NCBI GenBank assembly: GCA_004154925.1
Contig: QJNS01000698.1
Coordinates: 186,001 to 250,000, forward strand
Source: Monosporascus cannonballus
Taxonomy: Eukaryota > Ascomycota > Sordariomycetes > Xylariales
Reading direction: 5' to 3'
DNA: 64,000 nt
Part shown: positions 34,286 to 46,635 of the stretch, piece by piece
Position numbering within the stretch: the first letter of the stretch is position 1
Layout: each line of letters starts with the position of its first letter
Made by a program: the position numbers and the translations under genes
The notes under the pieces: generated by a model
Seen by the model: only the letters and a program-made list of their open reading frames with translations
What the model was told of the DNA's origin: nothing
The model's database searches: none

Positions 34286-37200
34286 TGGGGAAGCTTGGTA
34301 AGCAATCGGTTGGCCGATTATTTTGTGCGGGTCAACCTGTGGTACCGGATCGCCATATTGTACACTAAATAGCGACTACAGTGGCCGCTAGTGCCCCTTT
34401 TCTGCGACCCGCGAGCACTGCGGCCTGCGAACGCTGCGACTGTGTACCTGTTGTCGCACGAGACAGTAGCATTTGTCAGTCAATGCCATCCCACACATAG
34501 CATCGCCTTGGCGGACGCTGTACCCCCTAACGCTCTTTCATCTTTTTGGCTCAGTTTGATCGTCCGCCCAAGTAGTTGTCAGTAATTGTCCAGTAGCATC
34601 CTATCGCCGACTTGCGGAATAACTGACCAGTGTGGTTACATGCTTTAAGGGTTGGCTTGTTTATATATTAGTTCTATGGCTACCATCAAATGGTAGATCA
34701 GGAACAGGACGAGGCGCCGATGGATTTGATCCCCTAGCCCATACGATTCCTTCTCAATGAACTCACATGGCCTCTTCACGAGCCCTGGCTGTTGGAGAGC
34801 TCACTTCCCTAGTCAGAAACCCTTACTGACTCATAATAGTCTCCGCTTCGACATCTCCGCGGTAGCGGCCCAGAATGGGGTCTTCACGCGTTCGTGCACT
34901 CTGGCCGATTTGCGTAAGGGCGAGTGCCTGAAAGTCCTCTCCATCATTACCATACCCTACGAGAGGCCACAAGCCGTCAGCACAACAATTTTCTCAGGGC
35001 AGGCCAAAGCTTCTGCTGGTGATCATGAGATGGGCTTCTAAGATAGAGGGAAATCCACCTGCATCTACCCTTTTAGGGTGAGGTGGCCAGTTAGCTGTTA
35101 CCGAGAATTGTTGCTGCTGGCGCCCTATGGTCATTCGTAGGATAAGCCGGTATGATCGGATCGTTCCTGGAATTATAGTCGCGTCGGAAAGCCGGGTTGA
35201 AAGTTCCGTGGCGCTTTGGCATGCAGGATTCCAGAGTAGACGGGGCTATCAACTGTACCTTCGTGGACCATATTCAATCGACCTTGGGCCATGGGTGACA
35301 GGGGAAAATAGTCTGAAAGGGGGGTTGTCCCCGTGGATCGACATGAGTGCAGAACGTCTAATAACTGCTCTTTTGACTGATTCGAGCTGGGCCAGATCGT
35401 TCTGCAGGGGACGACTAGACACCTTCAACGCGAGTTCCCTGCTTTCCTTGACTGCGAGAGCACCTACCTCGATGGCGTGGAGGTGACCCGTACCTGTGAA
35501 GTGGTTATACCTCGCGAGGTTCTGAGCGGCCTGTTTACTAAAGTCTCCGTTGCCGCTCGTGAACATGATAACTCGTCGTTCTGGGGAAGGAATGCCCCTT
35601 TCGGGAACGTACGTTACATCGATGCAGCCCATAGTCAGTTGAAAGGGTTCTTAGGAGAAGAACCCGCGGAGGGGGGGTAGCCATTCATATAAAGTAGTTA
35701 ACGCGTCTTGTCCCATACCGGCCTTCCTTCATTATTGAGGAAGAGATCGCTTTGAACGCTCGGGTCCACGAAGAGTCCATATCTGATCAGACGCAATAGT
35801 GTGGTAACATCGTCGGAATCTAGAACGAGTCCAATCGGCTTCCTCCGCGGCACCTTTTCAGTAGAATGGCTGTAGGGGACAGCCTTTTCCGGTCTGTGTA
35901 TCGCGAAAGGGTAAATTATTGACGAGTGCGACGAATAAGGGTTAGGAGACTATGATACCGGATCGAACGGTGGATGGTCCCAGCATGATTTCAAACCTCG
36001 TTGATTTACTACTGAAACCCACCCAGCACGTTTAATCTCCTTGGAGCGCTGGAGCAAATCCGATGTTCGTGCCGGCATTCACCACCTTCCGGGAGCCTCA
36101 GCGCCTTCCAGGAGTTGCAAAGGGGAGTCGATATCACCAGGTCGAGCAAACCTGGAGAACCCGGGCCTGTCTATTACGAAGCATTTGATTCTAACCAAAC
36201 CGAATACTCTTATAACCGTCTTTTCGAATGTACACTCTTCTGTCTGCGTCGATATTTCTGACACCCGTTTACCCCCTAGGCCATATCCGTCGCTGGGGAA
36301 GTATTATGCATCAGCTAGAGGCTTGCATATGGTGGAGCTTTCTGTGTGTAATTAACAGGATAACCGGAACGCTCAAGAGTTCTAGTCGAGTTACCAGCGA
36401 CTTCCGGAGAGTTTGGTTCAAGGAGCCCGCCAAGGACCTACGCATACCTGGGCATTGGCACTCAATCAGTCGCAATTGTACTTCTCTAGTAAACAGAACT
36501 TTGTGCTACCTAGACCTGCTATAATTGCACTGGACAACGTGCCACCGAGGCGACAAAGTTACTCAGGTGCCAAGAGCCCTCTCAAGCGCTTCTATCGAGG
36601 ACAATGTGCAACGCCAACCAAAGCCAATAAGCTCAACATTACAAGACGTCAGTTCATCAACCCTAGCAGCCCATTTATCAGCAGCTCAGACCCTTCAGAA
36701 GTTGTGAACCAGATGTCCCACCATCGGATCGCTCAGAGTGGTAGCTATCGACATGCATATGCATCAATCGCTCCCCGGTGCCAAATTGGGCATTGTACAT
36801 ACCAAATGCCTACTGAATATAGATATTTCAGCACTTTTGACTGGGCTGTAGAGCAGTGTCCGGCAGGGTGCATTAGGTAAAACCGACGAACTGCACAGGT
36901 GCTCATGCAACCGTGATTCTCGCGGGTCGATCGATCGCTGTAGGCGTCAGGAGAGTCCTGCAGATGTATTGCAGCGCCCTACGCAAGATCATGGTAGGAT
37001 GCTGTAAACTTCGATACGACCTATCATACCCGTATTTATTACTTTTCTATCGCTTGGCACATATGAACGACTTTAGGAGGGCACGGGTGGGGGCACCTTG
37101 CTCTCCCTCGCTCTCCACTTTCCAGGTTTGCAGGGGATCGATCGACAAGTCGACATCTGATTATTCTGGGACCTATTTCAATTTCGGACAATTTCGGATT

Positions 37201-38091
37201 ACTAATGGCGAATTCCGATCCAACGGGAATATCGGGCCCCTCCCGTTCGGTTGAGTGCGTCGTACTAGTAGTCTCTTATTGGCCGGAAGGAAGGCCGATG
37301 GCACCACGGACTTAGGTAATACCAAGAGCTCGAGGGGGTTGTCCAGCGTCACCAAACATGCCGTAAAACCGTTTTCATAACAGCCTTATAGCTCACCCGT
37401 GGTGCCCCGCAAACCGAAGCGGGAGTAACCTGTCAGATTGTCATTAGTCTACGATGATCAGCGAAACCCCTAACCAGCGCTCAGAAAAACAGTAGTAGTA
37501 GCGCATCGGGTCCCATTATTGGCTACCTAATTGTGCATAAAGAGCAGTGACCCTTATCGACCGATTGGGGGACATGCCTGATGGGGTTGCCAAACAGAGA
37601 CCCTAACAGAGTATTTGGATGCTCTTCCCGATGGTAACTTTGGATCCAAAGACACGAGAGGAGCGTAGTTCCCCACCTCTTTCATTCACCCATACTCCAT
37701 TTCGCTGTTAACAGGAAAATTTTGCCTCGCACCCCAAATCAGCCATTCGCCTAGATTAGGTAAATAGCAATCCGTCATTAAGCACGTCGCATGCCTAAAC
37801 ATGATACCTGTGTTAGAAACACACGGTATCATTCCAGCTATTAGGCTTCGACCACGGAGCCCGACTTGATGAATAACGCTCTGCTCAACCTCGCAATAAA
37901 TGTCGTCATGTCGTAACTGAGAACCACTCAGGGGCGCAGTCACCGTAGGGTAGAAAGTGACAAGACAAGGCCCATTGATCCTTCCGAGATCATCGCACCT
38001 AATAGCATCATAGCTGCGCGATGTATGATAGCCACGGGCTCCGAAAGCCTACAACCGTGGCGGCGGCCTTGGTAGAATCCGGGCCGACGGC
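34286..38091. other. Long stretch without a confident gene
   Basis: Nearly 3.8 kb with only short, unconvincing frames (for example 35127-35486, 36413-36880). GC content is ordinary, so it is not a RIP island. No repeats, RNA genes or transposon ends were recognised. Confidence 0.4.
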
Positions 38092-38888
38092 CTAACAGCC
38101 CTCGCCAAGCTGAGGGCTAGAAGATTGCCACGGAGCAGCGATATTCGGTTGCGACATGACCGCCTGGGCCGTCTTGGCGATGTGATTCTGGATCGGCTCG
38201 CAGTCGCAGTGGGCGTGTTTGAGCAGCTCCTCCCTGAGGTCCAAGACCTCGACCTTGAGGCTCTGGACGCACGACTTGAGGAGGTGGTACTGCTGCTCCA
38301 GCTCCCTCTCCCGCTCCAGCATGATCTCGTTCTTCTGCTTGGACTTCCGACGGCACTTTGAGGCGGCGAGGCGGTTCCGCTGGCGTCGGAGCTCCGCCTG
38401 GCTGTCGGTGTCCGACGGCTCGGTGTGGCGCCTCTTCCCCGGCGGTCGGAGATCGCGTACACCTTCCGGGGGAGGCGTCTCTGTCTGGGCCCCGGCTACA
38501 CGGCTTGGCTGCCGCTGTGCTCGAAGGAGGTTGTCGGATTGATCCAGCTCTCTGGGGTCGACATTTATGCAAATATCGTCGTGTTTAAGCTATCATAAGA
38601 GATGCCAGTCAGTCATCGACCTATAATCACGGAGAATTCCGAGGAAGCTGCAGTACAAGCTTAGCAAATGAAGGCCGCACTCACCATAGGCGAGGTCTGG
38701 AAGGTATACAGATCATCGTCGGAGCTCTGACCAGGGCTCCCGTCGAGAGGGCCAATCAGAACAGGGAGTGGCATCGGCTCCCGGTACTCGAATGTGCTCC
38801 GGCGCATATCGCTCAACGTGCAAGTCATCGGAGCAGTACGTACGGTTTCTTCGGATACAACAGAAATTGGTGAAGCATTATGGCCCAA
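38092..38888 (-). CDS. bZIP transcription factor
   Basis: Nuclear basic-leucine-zipper DNA-binding protein. Exon 1 is 38888-38685 and exon 2 is 38589-38092, joined by a 95-bp phase-0 intron with GTGAGT donor; total 233 residues. The basic region contains RRQRNRLAASKCRRKSKQKN with the NxxAASxCR invariant core (140-148). It is followed directly by the zipper, heptad leucines in the run LERERELEQQYHLL and VQSLKVEVLDLREELL (about 155-190). The spacing and the AASKCR core resemble ATF/CREB and AP-1-like fungal factors. The zipper is followed by a Cys/His pair (HAHCDCEP) that could be redox- or metal-sensitive but is not a known domain. Exon 1 is acidic and Ser/Pro-rich, a possible activation region. 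Target genes are unknown. Confidence 0.93.
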
Positions 38889-40324
38889 ACCGCACGAGCG
38901 ACCGAATTACCTGGGGGCACACCTGGAGCTGGGAGGCATATATAGGCACCGGCACTCTTGGACATCTGAAGTTGCAAGGTTCATCTTTAATAATATAAAA
39001 ATCAATGACCTCACTCGGCAGATTGGTGGAATAAGCCTAGCCGTTAGACCAACTGTGTTGTGGGGTTGATGCAGGGTTGTTGATGCTAGTCTTTGCAGGG
39101 CATTGGATCTACGTAAATTCAGAGACCGATGGGGCCCAGGCGGGGCGCGGCGGAACAGATGGTCCAGCTGTAACCCCCCCAAAATCACAGTCTGGTTCCG
39201 CTTTTCCCGCTAAGTTGAGTTGTGTAGCCGGGGATCCACAGGAGTATTTCCAACGAACGTGCGGCAACTTATGATGATACTGTAGCGTTAGTTCATAGTT
39301 TCTTGGTACGCAGAATCCCAGAAAGTCGGCTGATGCCGAAACGTTTGATTGGTAGATGCTCCATATGCATATTTCGAGCAACAGGTGGTCGAGCGCCTCT
39401 GTTCCGTTATATCGAGATCTGACATCTCCGCTACTAAGAAATGCCTCTGTAATCCGCCTACACCCTACCGGCGGTACACTTATAGATTCCTGCCTTACAT
39501 ATTATACTCACCAAATCAGTTGCGACGAGGCTGGGAGGAGCATTACCTCGATATTGGCGTTAATCTGGTTTGCTACCCCTGTGAGTACACGACGTTTGCT
39601 TCCACAGCTTACGGGAACCAATTTGAAGCTAACGGGGGATCTACGTACGGATACATAGGGCTGGCGAGCTCTGCAATACTGTTGGTGGGGTTACTGTGCG
39701 AACTAACACGATCTTGGTGGAGTTATCTGGACGAAGTATGAAGATATGCAAGACATGGTAATCCGGACAATTCTTGGCTCGGCTTGTTGCGATGAGAAAT
39801 AACTTGGACTGGATTACACGTAAAACTCAGCGCGGCTTTGGAAGGTTATCGTGCGTATAAGAAGACGACTTTAACCAAGCCGGCGAAGTCAACAAGAGCC
39901 CAAAGTTGCGGGCTCCCCTTTCCGCCTCCCGACTGCCAAGAGCATCGATCCCCCGGGGGGGGGGGGGGGGGCCCCCCGAAGTGCTCTATATCGGGGGCTC
40001 TCGTTTCCATTCTTCGACATGAAGAAGACGTTCTATACTGGGCTATCCCGTGTATTATTTGGCAGCTCGACTTCGAAGCATCGATCATTCCTCAGCACTA
40101 TACACTACCTATGCCGTGAAGAGCACTTTTTAGCAGCGTCTGCAATACCCCTTCGCCTGCCAGGGAAGATTGTGCAACAGTAGGAATTATAGGAAGATAG
40201 CTTCAGATTAGATGCAGAGTGAACCAGCAGGCTCCCGAACGTGCCACAACTTCGGGAACCGAGAATCACCACCAGAAACGGATGTAACATGTCTGTGTCT
40301 ACCGAAAAGCTACGCTGGTCAGGT
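38889..40324. other. Intergenic region, no confident gene
   Basis: Short frames only. A 130-codon frame at 39349-39741 (+) has one hydrophobic stretch near its end but no recognisable family. The poly-G tract at 39955-39971 is noted separately. Confidence 0.4.
39955..39971 (+). repeat. Poly-G tract (17 G) flanked by C runs
   Basis: Seventeen consecutive G, preceded by five C and followed by six C. Could fold into G-quadruplex or hairpin structures, or be an assembly or sequencing artefact like those around the nearby gap. Confidence 0.7.
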
Positions 40325-41249
40325 CTAGACCGCCTTCGCCAGGCGACTCTCCTGCTTCCTTTTCTCCTCCGCCGCCTTGTGAGCGGCGCGATTACCAGCG
40401 CGGTCTTCCTCCTCCCTAGCGTCCCTACGGAGGCGGCCCAGCGTCTCGAGGACAAGCAGGGCGAAGGTCAAATGAAAAACACTAAATTACCATTAAACAC
40501 TCTCTTCAACCGCGGAATAGGTAGGGGACGGGTCACCCGGGGGGGGGGGGGGGGGGCCACCATATATAAAAACCCCCAACCCCAAACCGCCGCGCNNNNN
40601 NNNNNCCCCCCCCCCCCCCCCCGCAGCATCTTAATCAAGCACATACCCGTACAGCATGGCGAAGATCCAGCTCGCGGTCACGCACCCGCACTGCGACAAC
40701 TCGCTGCCGTAGTACACGCACTCGGGCAGCAGGTCGCGGCCCAGGAGCGGGACGTAGGGGGCCTGGAAGGCGGCGAGCACGGCCCACGCGGCGAGGTTGA
40801 CGACGTGCCACGGCAGGGGCCACTTCAGCAGGAAGACCTTCATGCCCGCCCCGCTTAGGCTGTCGCGCATGGCGTAGCGCGTCATCAGGAAGGGGTGGGC
40901 TATGATGCCCAGCGACGCCTAGGAATCGTCAACGGCGACTCACACGCAGAGAGTCTATGCTTCGAGATATGTTCGCTTGGGACAAGGAGAGAGGGAAACC
41001 GAGGTGAACTGGACTGAGACTGACCAGCGCGATCTCGGTCCGTTGGATGTGGTGTCCGGCCGTCGGAAACGTGATAAAGGTCTCCTTGATGACTTTCCTG
41101 TCATCGGAACTCTGGGCGCCCTTGTAGGCCATGACGGCGACGATGAGCATTCCGATGTCGAGGACGACCATGAGGATGTATAGGAAGAAGCCGATCTCTA
41201 CAGGACCGAGCCCAGATTTGCGCCGGGGACGTTTGTCTGGCATCTTCAA
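40325..41249 (-). CDS. Four-helix membrane protein, MARVEL-like layout
   Basis: Three exons: 41249-41025, 40918-40647 and 40481-40325. Phases match and give 217 residues. Four hydrophobic helices are visible: FFLYILMVVLDIGMLIVAVM, EIALASLGIIAHPFLM, WHVVNLAAWAVLAAFQAPYV and WIFAMLYGGVFHLTFALLVL. The third splice joins the last helix exactly. Both termini are basic; the C-terminus is a charged, possibly helical tail rich in Arg, Lys and Glu. The layout fits fungal MARVEL-like plasma-membrane or endomembrane proteins, but the family call is inference. The second intron (40646-40482) contains the assembly gap and two homopolymer runs. No enzyme motif is present. Confidence 0.82.
40596..40605. other. 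Assembly gap (10 N) between G and C homopolymers
   Basis: Ten N, with an 18-G run upstream (40539-40556) and a 17-C run directly downstream (40606-40622). The true length of the gap is unknown. It lies inside an intron. Confidence 0.98.
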
Positions 41250-41685
41250 GGTCTTCGATTAAGGTTATCATGGAGATATTTTCGAGAAGGCGCCCTCAAG
41301 CCCGGCGCGTATATGGGCAGGTATTGAGTGTCCGACAATTTCCCCTGGAATGCCATGCTTAAATGAACTTGAAGCGGATTCAGCTCTAAGCATACCAAGC
41401 ATCGGCATGCCTCGTGAGCTGTTAATCCCCATCTCAGCCACTGCCAAGTCACGGCCCAGGTATGCAAGAAATCCGCGGGTCACCAATTATATCCCCCAAT
41501 AGCCCCCTGCACCGCCACAGGGTGAACTGTCATGCCAAAGGTTGAAATTAAATGCATATGAGTAAGATAAGCGACGCCGATGACGGTTTTGCAAAAGGCC
41601 TAACTATATTCAAAGGAGGCAGATAAATAAATAGGCCGAGACAAAAGAACAAAAAACAAAAGAAAAAGAAGGAAACAAAGAAAAA

Positions 41686-41768
41686 CGACCAACGCAGGAT
41701 TCGAACCTGCAATCTTCAGAGGGATCTCGTCGCCGAAATCTGACGCCTTACCATTAGGCCAGCTGGCC
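41686..41768 (-). tRNA. tRNA-Arg(UCG) with intron
   Basis: Minus-strand cloverleaf: acceptor stem GGCCAGC paired with GTTGGTC (two G-U pairs), D arm GCC...GGC, anticodon stem TCAGA/TCTGA and T arm GCAGG/CCTGC with TTCGAAT loop. Anticodon TCG (41734-41736). An 11-nt intron (41722-41732) starts one base after the anticodon. T-rich DNA follows on the tRNA strand. Confidence 0.93.
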
Positions 41769-42369
41769 ATGCCAATTGGCCACTTTCGGTGGTTCATATA
41801 CGTGGAGGTAACTCAATCGCAAAGCGGTCTGCGGCCCTCGATGAACTCCACAATAAGCACTCTCCCCGCTTACCATGCGAGAACTTTGGATATACTACTA
41901 CGTGGTATGTTAGTATGCAGTTCAAACCCACCTAGTAATAGCCTCAAGTTCCTATGTATGGAAGATTTTGGATTGCTCGGAAAGTGGCTCTTGGAAAATA
42001 TGAAACAAAATCAGACAGCACAAAATGCACGTAACAAACAGCGTAAAGTTCAACGTCTCCGTTCCAATGTGTTGAGCGCGAAACGTACGTAGACGTACCT
42101 ATATGGATCAAAGGACGACGGTCAGACGCGGCACTGTCTAGATTGATCCCATCGGATCTCGGCCGAAGGAAAAGCATGACGCCCCAAATCAGAAATCGCT
42201 GTCGGAGAGCTTGGTCCCTGTGAGAAATGTTAAGCGTTTAAAATGGCATTCAATATCTGAGATGTTCTACGATCTACTAACGCCATCATCCCTTATGTCC
42301 ATTCGCCGTTCGGTACGGTGGCCGCCTCTCCCTCTCCACACCCCCCTCTCCCCCCGGGCCTCCGCGCTA
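41769..42369. other. Intergenic region, no gene seen
   Basis: Between the tRNA and the 3' end of SIN1. No plausible reading frame or repeat. Confidence 0.5.
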
Positions 42370-45051
42370 TCATCTCGGCGACTCGTATATATCCTTGTTG
42401 TAGGGAGAGACGCCCTTCTGGATCTCGCGGACGATCTCGGCCGCCTCCTGGGTATTCCTGGCCTCGAAGTCGTATCTCTTGGTCTCGGTCGTCTTGTACA
42501 CGAGAAGCTGTGTCGCGCGCGTCAGTCAGCCGTGAACGACATAAGTCCTTTCTTTCACAGATGACGGCGCTCAAATGTGGCGGTTGGCGGGCAGATGTAG
42601 AACACAGAAGAAAAGCATACCTTGAAGTTCATGGGGTGCCGCCTCGATACACTACACCCGACAACGTTGCTGAAGTGGACCGTGGTGGTCTTGCCGCCGC
42701 CCTCGCGCGTCGTTGCCTTGCCGCCCGACGACGGCATGATGTAGACGTACTCGCCGTCGATGGCGAGGATGCGCTCGTTCATGCCGACGAAGCGCAGCTG
42801 CTGCCGCCGCCACACAACGTACTTCTTGTAGTTGACGCCGCCGGTGGCCGGCATCTCGTCCTGCTTCATCACCTCCCGGGCCAGCGGGTGCATCGCCATG
42901 CCCCCCTTGGCCTTCTTCACCTTTTGGCCCGCCACCGCCGCTGCCTGGCTGTCGCCCCAGATGTGCGGCTTGGGCGACGACGCGCCCGGCGAGCCCGTGA
43001 TGGTGAGCGGTCCGTCCGTCGCGAACCGCCGCCGGTGCAGCTCTAGGTCCGAGACGTTGCCTATCGACGAGACGGTGCGGTCGACGTAGACGACTGCGCC
43101 GGATCCGGGGAGTTTGAGGACGTGGCTGTTTTTGTCCAGCTGCCTCTTCTGACAGACCAGGTCGAGTACCTCGGCGAGGTACATATCCGTCGTAACATCC
43201 AGGGTAACCATCTGTCCGGCAGCTGCGTCTGAGGAGAGGATGTGGATCCGCAGGAGCTTCTGTTGCCCCCTTGTAGCAGCGGGGGCTGATGTGGGGGCGG
43301 CGGGTTTGTCGGCAAATGGAGTACTGGTATTCACGCGGTACGCTGTCGTCGTGATAGGGTTCTGCCGCGGATTCGACGGTGGGGGCATAGGATTTTCCGG
43401 TTGGGGGGTATTCTTAGGGGTCAGTTCTTCTTCAGGCGCCTCCTCGGCTATCTCCTCGTCGAATTCGGGCGTCTGGCTTCGGTTCTCCGCAAATTCCTCC
43501 TGTGATGCACCTACCAACCCGAAGTCGTCATGGGGCCTAGAAGCTGATCGTGACCGTACTGCCTTGTTATTGGCCATGGTGAACGAGTTGAGAGGCTTCT
43601 TGCGCTCTAAGGGCGGGAAATCATCGTCGACTTCGCCATCTTCCGCCATCCTCAACGTCCACCAGTTCACGCTCATCTTGTCGGAAGGAATTGGCGGCTC
43701 CCGCTTCTCTTCGTGATAAGTCCATAAAATGAGGCCAATAGTTTCTACCACCGTGACTGGCCTAAACGTGCCGTCTGCTTCTTGCAGGTTGCGCCTTATG
43801 AGCACCTCGAAAGGCTCGTCGGGATCCTTGGAAAACGGAGCATAAACTCGTAAGTATAGGGGGTCTGGATCACCCCGCCCCGACAGAGAAGCGAACTTCT
43901 CGAAGGGCATAGAGGGCTTGGTTTTCTTAGCTTTTAAAGCATCGGATAGTAAGCTACGAGGCTGCGCCGTGCTCAAAGGCTTAATGGTACTCATGGGCCG
44001 CGGGGGCGGGAGGGCTTCTAAAACTTGTGGCTGCGGCTGTGGCGGAGGCTTGCGAATCGTCGACTGCCGAAGCAACCGTTTCGGTACAGTACCAACAACC
44101 TGCTGGCCCGGAGAAGCCCCGACGACTGGGTTATCCCCCGTGTCGAGGATCGATGCCGAGTCGACGCTTTCCACGAACCGAGACGAAGTATCGGACGCAT
44201 CAGAATCCTCTTCCTCTTCGGCGAGTAGCTCGCTACTTTTTCGGTCGATGCCTTGTGCCGGTTCCTCGGCTATTCGGACGTGTGACCTCGCCGCTTTGGC
44301 AGCAGCCCGCGCAGCTTCTCTCTGCTTGTGGAAACCGGAAGCGTCGAACTCGTTCTCGGAAGACACCTCACTACTGGTGACAGTATCTCTCCTAGCCCGT
44401 TCCTTGACAGTTTCCAAGGCGGATTGCGACCCCCGCCTAGTGCCCGGCGCAGCTCGCGGAGACGACATACCTCCTGCTGCGGCCTGCCTTAGGTTCGACG
44501 ATGACTGACTGGGCGAGGATCCTGCGCGGTTCCTGACGGGCATCTTCGCGAACCTTATCTGCTGCGCGGCCCTCTGGTCGGACTCATCGTCGCTCTCATC
44601 ACTAAGATCGCTGCTATCGTCTTCCTCCAGTTGCTCGCGTCGCCTTTCCCTACGGCGTTTGATGGCACTACCAGGCCCAAGGGTATCCCCCCCACCCCCC
44701 GTTAACATTCCTCCTTCATCTGCTTCATCTTCTAGCGTCAACCCAACTGCGCGAGGTGCAGCATGGAAGTATTCGGAGGCAATGGCGGTGGGTATCGGAG
44801 GAGAATGAGTTCGTTTTATATGGGCAGGGTTGGGGCGCCAGCCAGCGGCTTTGAAAGGAGCGGTACTAAGAAAGCTGTCGTTGATGGTAATCAGACGCTC
44901 TCCCACACCGTCAGCAATTTCGGTAAGGTAGCTTGTCCGCAATTGATATGAAACCAAGCTGTATGAATTCCTTGGTCAGCCTCTAAGAAACGTGGGAGAT
45001 ACGATGGGGCCAGATATGGCGAACCTACTCCTCCACTTGGATTAACGACAT
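42370..45051 (-). CDS. sin1: TORC2 subunit SIN1/AVO1 (stress-activated MAPK-interacting protein)
   Basis: Scaffold and substrate-recruiting subunit of the TOR complex 2 kinase, which phosphorylates AGC kinases at the plasma membrane. Three exons: 45051-45029 (23 nt), 44958-42621 and 42507-42370; introns 70 and 113 bp; 832 residues. The tiny first exon was chosen because it gives MSLIQVED joined to LVSYQLRTSYLTEI, the usual fungal SIN1 start. Next is a long acidic, Ser-rich disordered region. The CRIM domain follows (about 358-470, containing PFEKFASLSGRG and PFEVLIRRNLQEADGTFRPVT), then a Ras-binding-like ubiquitin fold (LRIHILSSD... about 580-660). The C-terminal PH domain is about 700-820 (KKYVVWRRQQLRFVGMNERI, then MNFKLLVYKTTETKRYDFEA across the last splice). 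The gene looks intact. Confidence 0.95.
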
Positions 45052-46149
45052 CTTGAAAGAGGGAATGCGACCGGTCGCATCGGTGGTGGCGGTAGTGAGG
45101 TAGAGTCTTAGGACATTGTAATGACAAACTCATGAGCCTCCATACTTTCAGGAAGACCCGTAATCATGTTCGAGGGTGAGGCAAGGTGGTCGTCGGCACA
45201 CAGGGGGCCAGTCCTTGATGCCCTGAAAGCAACAGTGAGCACCTACTTAACATTTAGGGAGTGGGTGACGGGACTGGATCCCCAGATACCGAACTCAGCC
45301 TCAGCCCTTCCAGCCTCAAGCCTCAAGCGGCAATCCAACGAATCAAAAAGGGTAGCGCCAGAAAGGTGCGGGGTGGATTACGTCAGAGAGAGCTTAAGGC
45401 CTCAAGTTACTTAAGCAAAACAAATCCTCATAACAACCTAATGCAGATTAAAATTATAATCCCCTATTTTAACTGTCCATTTTATACAGTAACCATTTTA
45501 CCCTTTTTAAAAAGTAACGGAATTCCATAATAGCTTGAAAATAAAACGTTATTTATAACTACATACATAACTACGGCCTGGCTAATTAAAGTGTCATATT
45601 AAAGCAGGACGGGATGATGCATTACCGATCGGGAGAAAGATGTCCGTCACCAAGGTCCAGGACAGGGATGGCGAAATATCAGGACAATGCAGCTGTATTA
45701 AAGTCGGTGTTGTGACCGCGATGGTGATCCGTAATGGTTGCTCGGGGTTGCGCCCAGCAAACGAAACTATGGAAATACCTCTCCTCGGTCGAGACATGGG
45801 TAGGTGCCTGCACCCTGGTCCACTTCAATACTTCCTATCTGTTGAAATAAACAATACTCCAGCTTTTTATTTCGTAGAAAAGATGCTGCAAGCCTGACTT
45901 GCCCTGGAGAGCATGGCCCCATTCCTCTCCACGGTGTAAAGTCCCCGTCCCCTATGCTCGTGAATCGACGCTTCCGGGCATTGTGTGGTGGAACGATCCA
46001 CATAAAGATTGTACGCCTGGCCTTTGGGAGAACACGTACCAAGCCGCAGACCCAGTCGGGGCTGTCAGTCAATCCGACTGGCTCGTCGCAAAGGTGCAAT
46101 CCGGGGGGGGCTACCTAGGCCCCTGTTTGTGATGATGCACATCACCGAA
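45052..46149. other. Intergenic region, no gene seen
   Basis: Upstream of SIN1 and downstream of the VOC gene. AT-rich patch at 45410-45600. No plausible gene. Confidence 0.45.
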
Positions 46150-46635
46150 TCAAGCACCACCAGAAGAAGCACCACCACAAGAAGGACCACCGTTAATCAT
46201 CGCCAAAACTTCCCAGATATGGCCATCTAAGTCCGCAAAGCTGCGCGTATACATCCCCATGTCCTCGCCATACCCTTTTATTTTGTATGGGTCTAGAGTA
46301 CCGCCAGCTTTCGTAACCCGGGCAAGCCACTCGTCCACCTCCTCGCGCGTCTTGACTGCGATCGAAAAGAGCGCCTCGGTGGCCTTTTTGGCATCGACAA
46401 TGGCAGTGTCGGGACGCATGAACTCTTTCATGCGTCCGGGGCCGTGGATCATGAGGCAGATTTGCTCGTTGGGACTGGGGAGGCGGAAAGACTTGGTCTG
46501 GTCGTCGTTCCATGCGAAGGGAGTGAAGCCGACAGCGGTGAAGAAGGCCGCCGCAGCAACGGGGTCGGCGGTGGCCAGATTGAGGTAGAAGCCTGGGTGC
46601 TCGCCCGAGGTTTGAGTCTGGGGTTCGGAAGACAT
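46150..46635 (-). CDS. VOC-superfamily (glyoxalase/bleomycin-resistance/dioxygenase fold) protein
   Basis: Single-exon, 161 residues from MSSEPQTQ. The preceding 25 codons (to 46710) are Pro-rich and probably 5' UTR, though a longer start is possible. The sequence follows the paired beta-alpha-beta-beta-beta pattern of VOC proteins: FYLNLATADPVAAAAFFTAVGFTPF, then SFRLPSPNEQICLMIHGPG, and in the second half SFADLDGHIWEVLAM with the conserved D-x-D-G-H-x-x-E motif that binds metal in this superfamily. Small stand-alone members bind metal and diverse small molecules; the substrate cannot be inferred. The C-terminus is a Gly/Ser/Cys-rich tail. Confidence 0.9.
   Translation of the reverse strand: MSSEPQTQTSGEHPGFYLNLATADPVAAAAFFTAVGFTPFAWNDDQTKSFRLPSPNEQICLMIHGPGRMKEFMRPDTAIVDAKKATEALFSIAVKTREEVDEWLARVTKAGGTLDPYKIKGYGEDMGMYTRSFADLDGHIWEVLAMINGGPSCGGASSGGA

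Noticed and set aside
39349..39741. 130-codon plus-strand frame with one hydrophobic stretch
   Set aside because: No recognisable family, no linked exons and no supporting codon pattern.
40241..40858. 205-codon plus-strand frame across the gap
   Set aside because: It crosses the N run and is antisense to the spliced membrane-protein gene, whose exons join in phase.
41600..41797. 65-codon frame reading WPNGKASDFGDEIPLK
   Set aside because: This is the well-known spurious translation of a tRNA gene; the tRNA-Arg is real.
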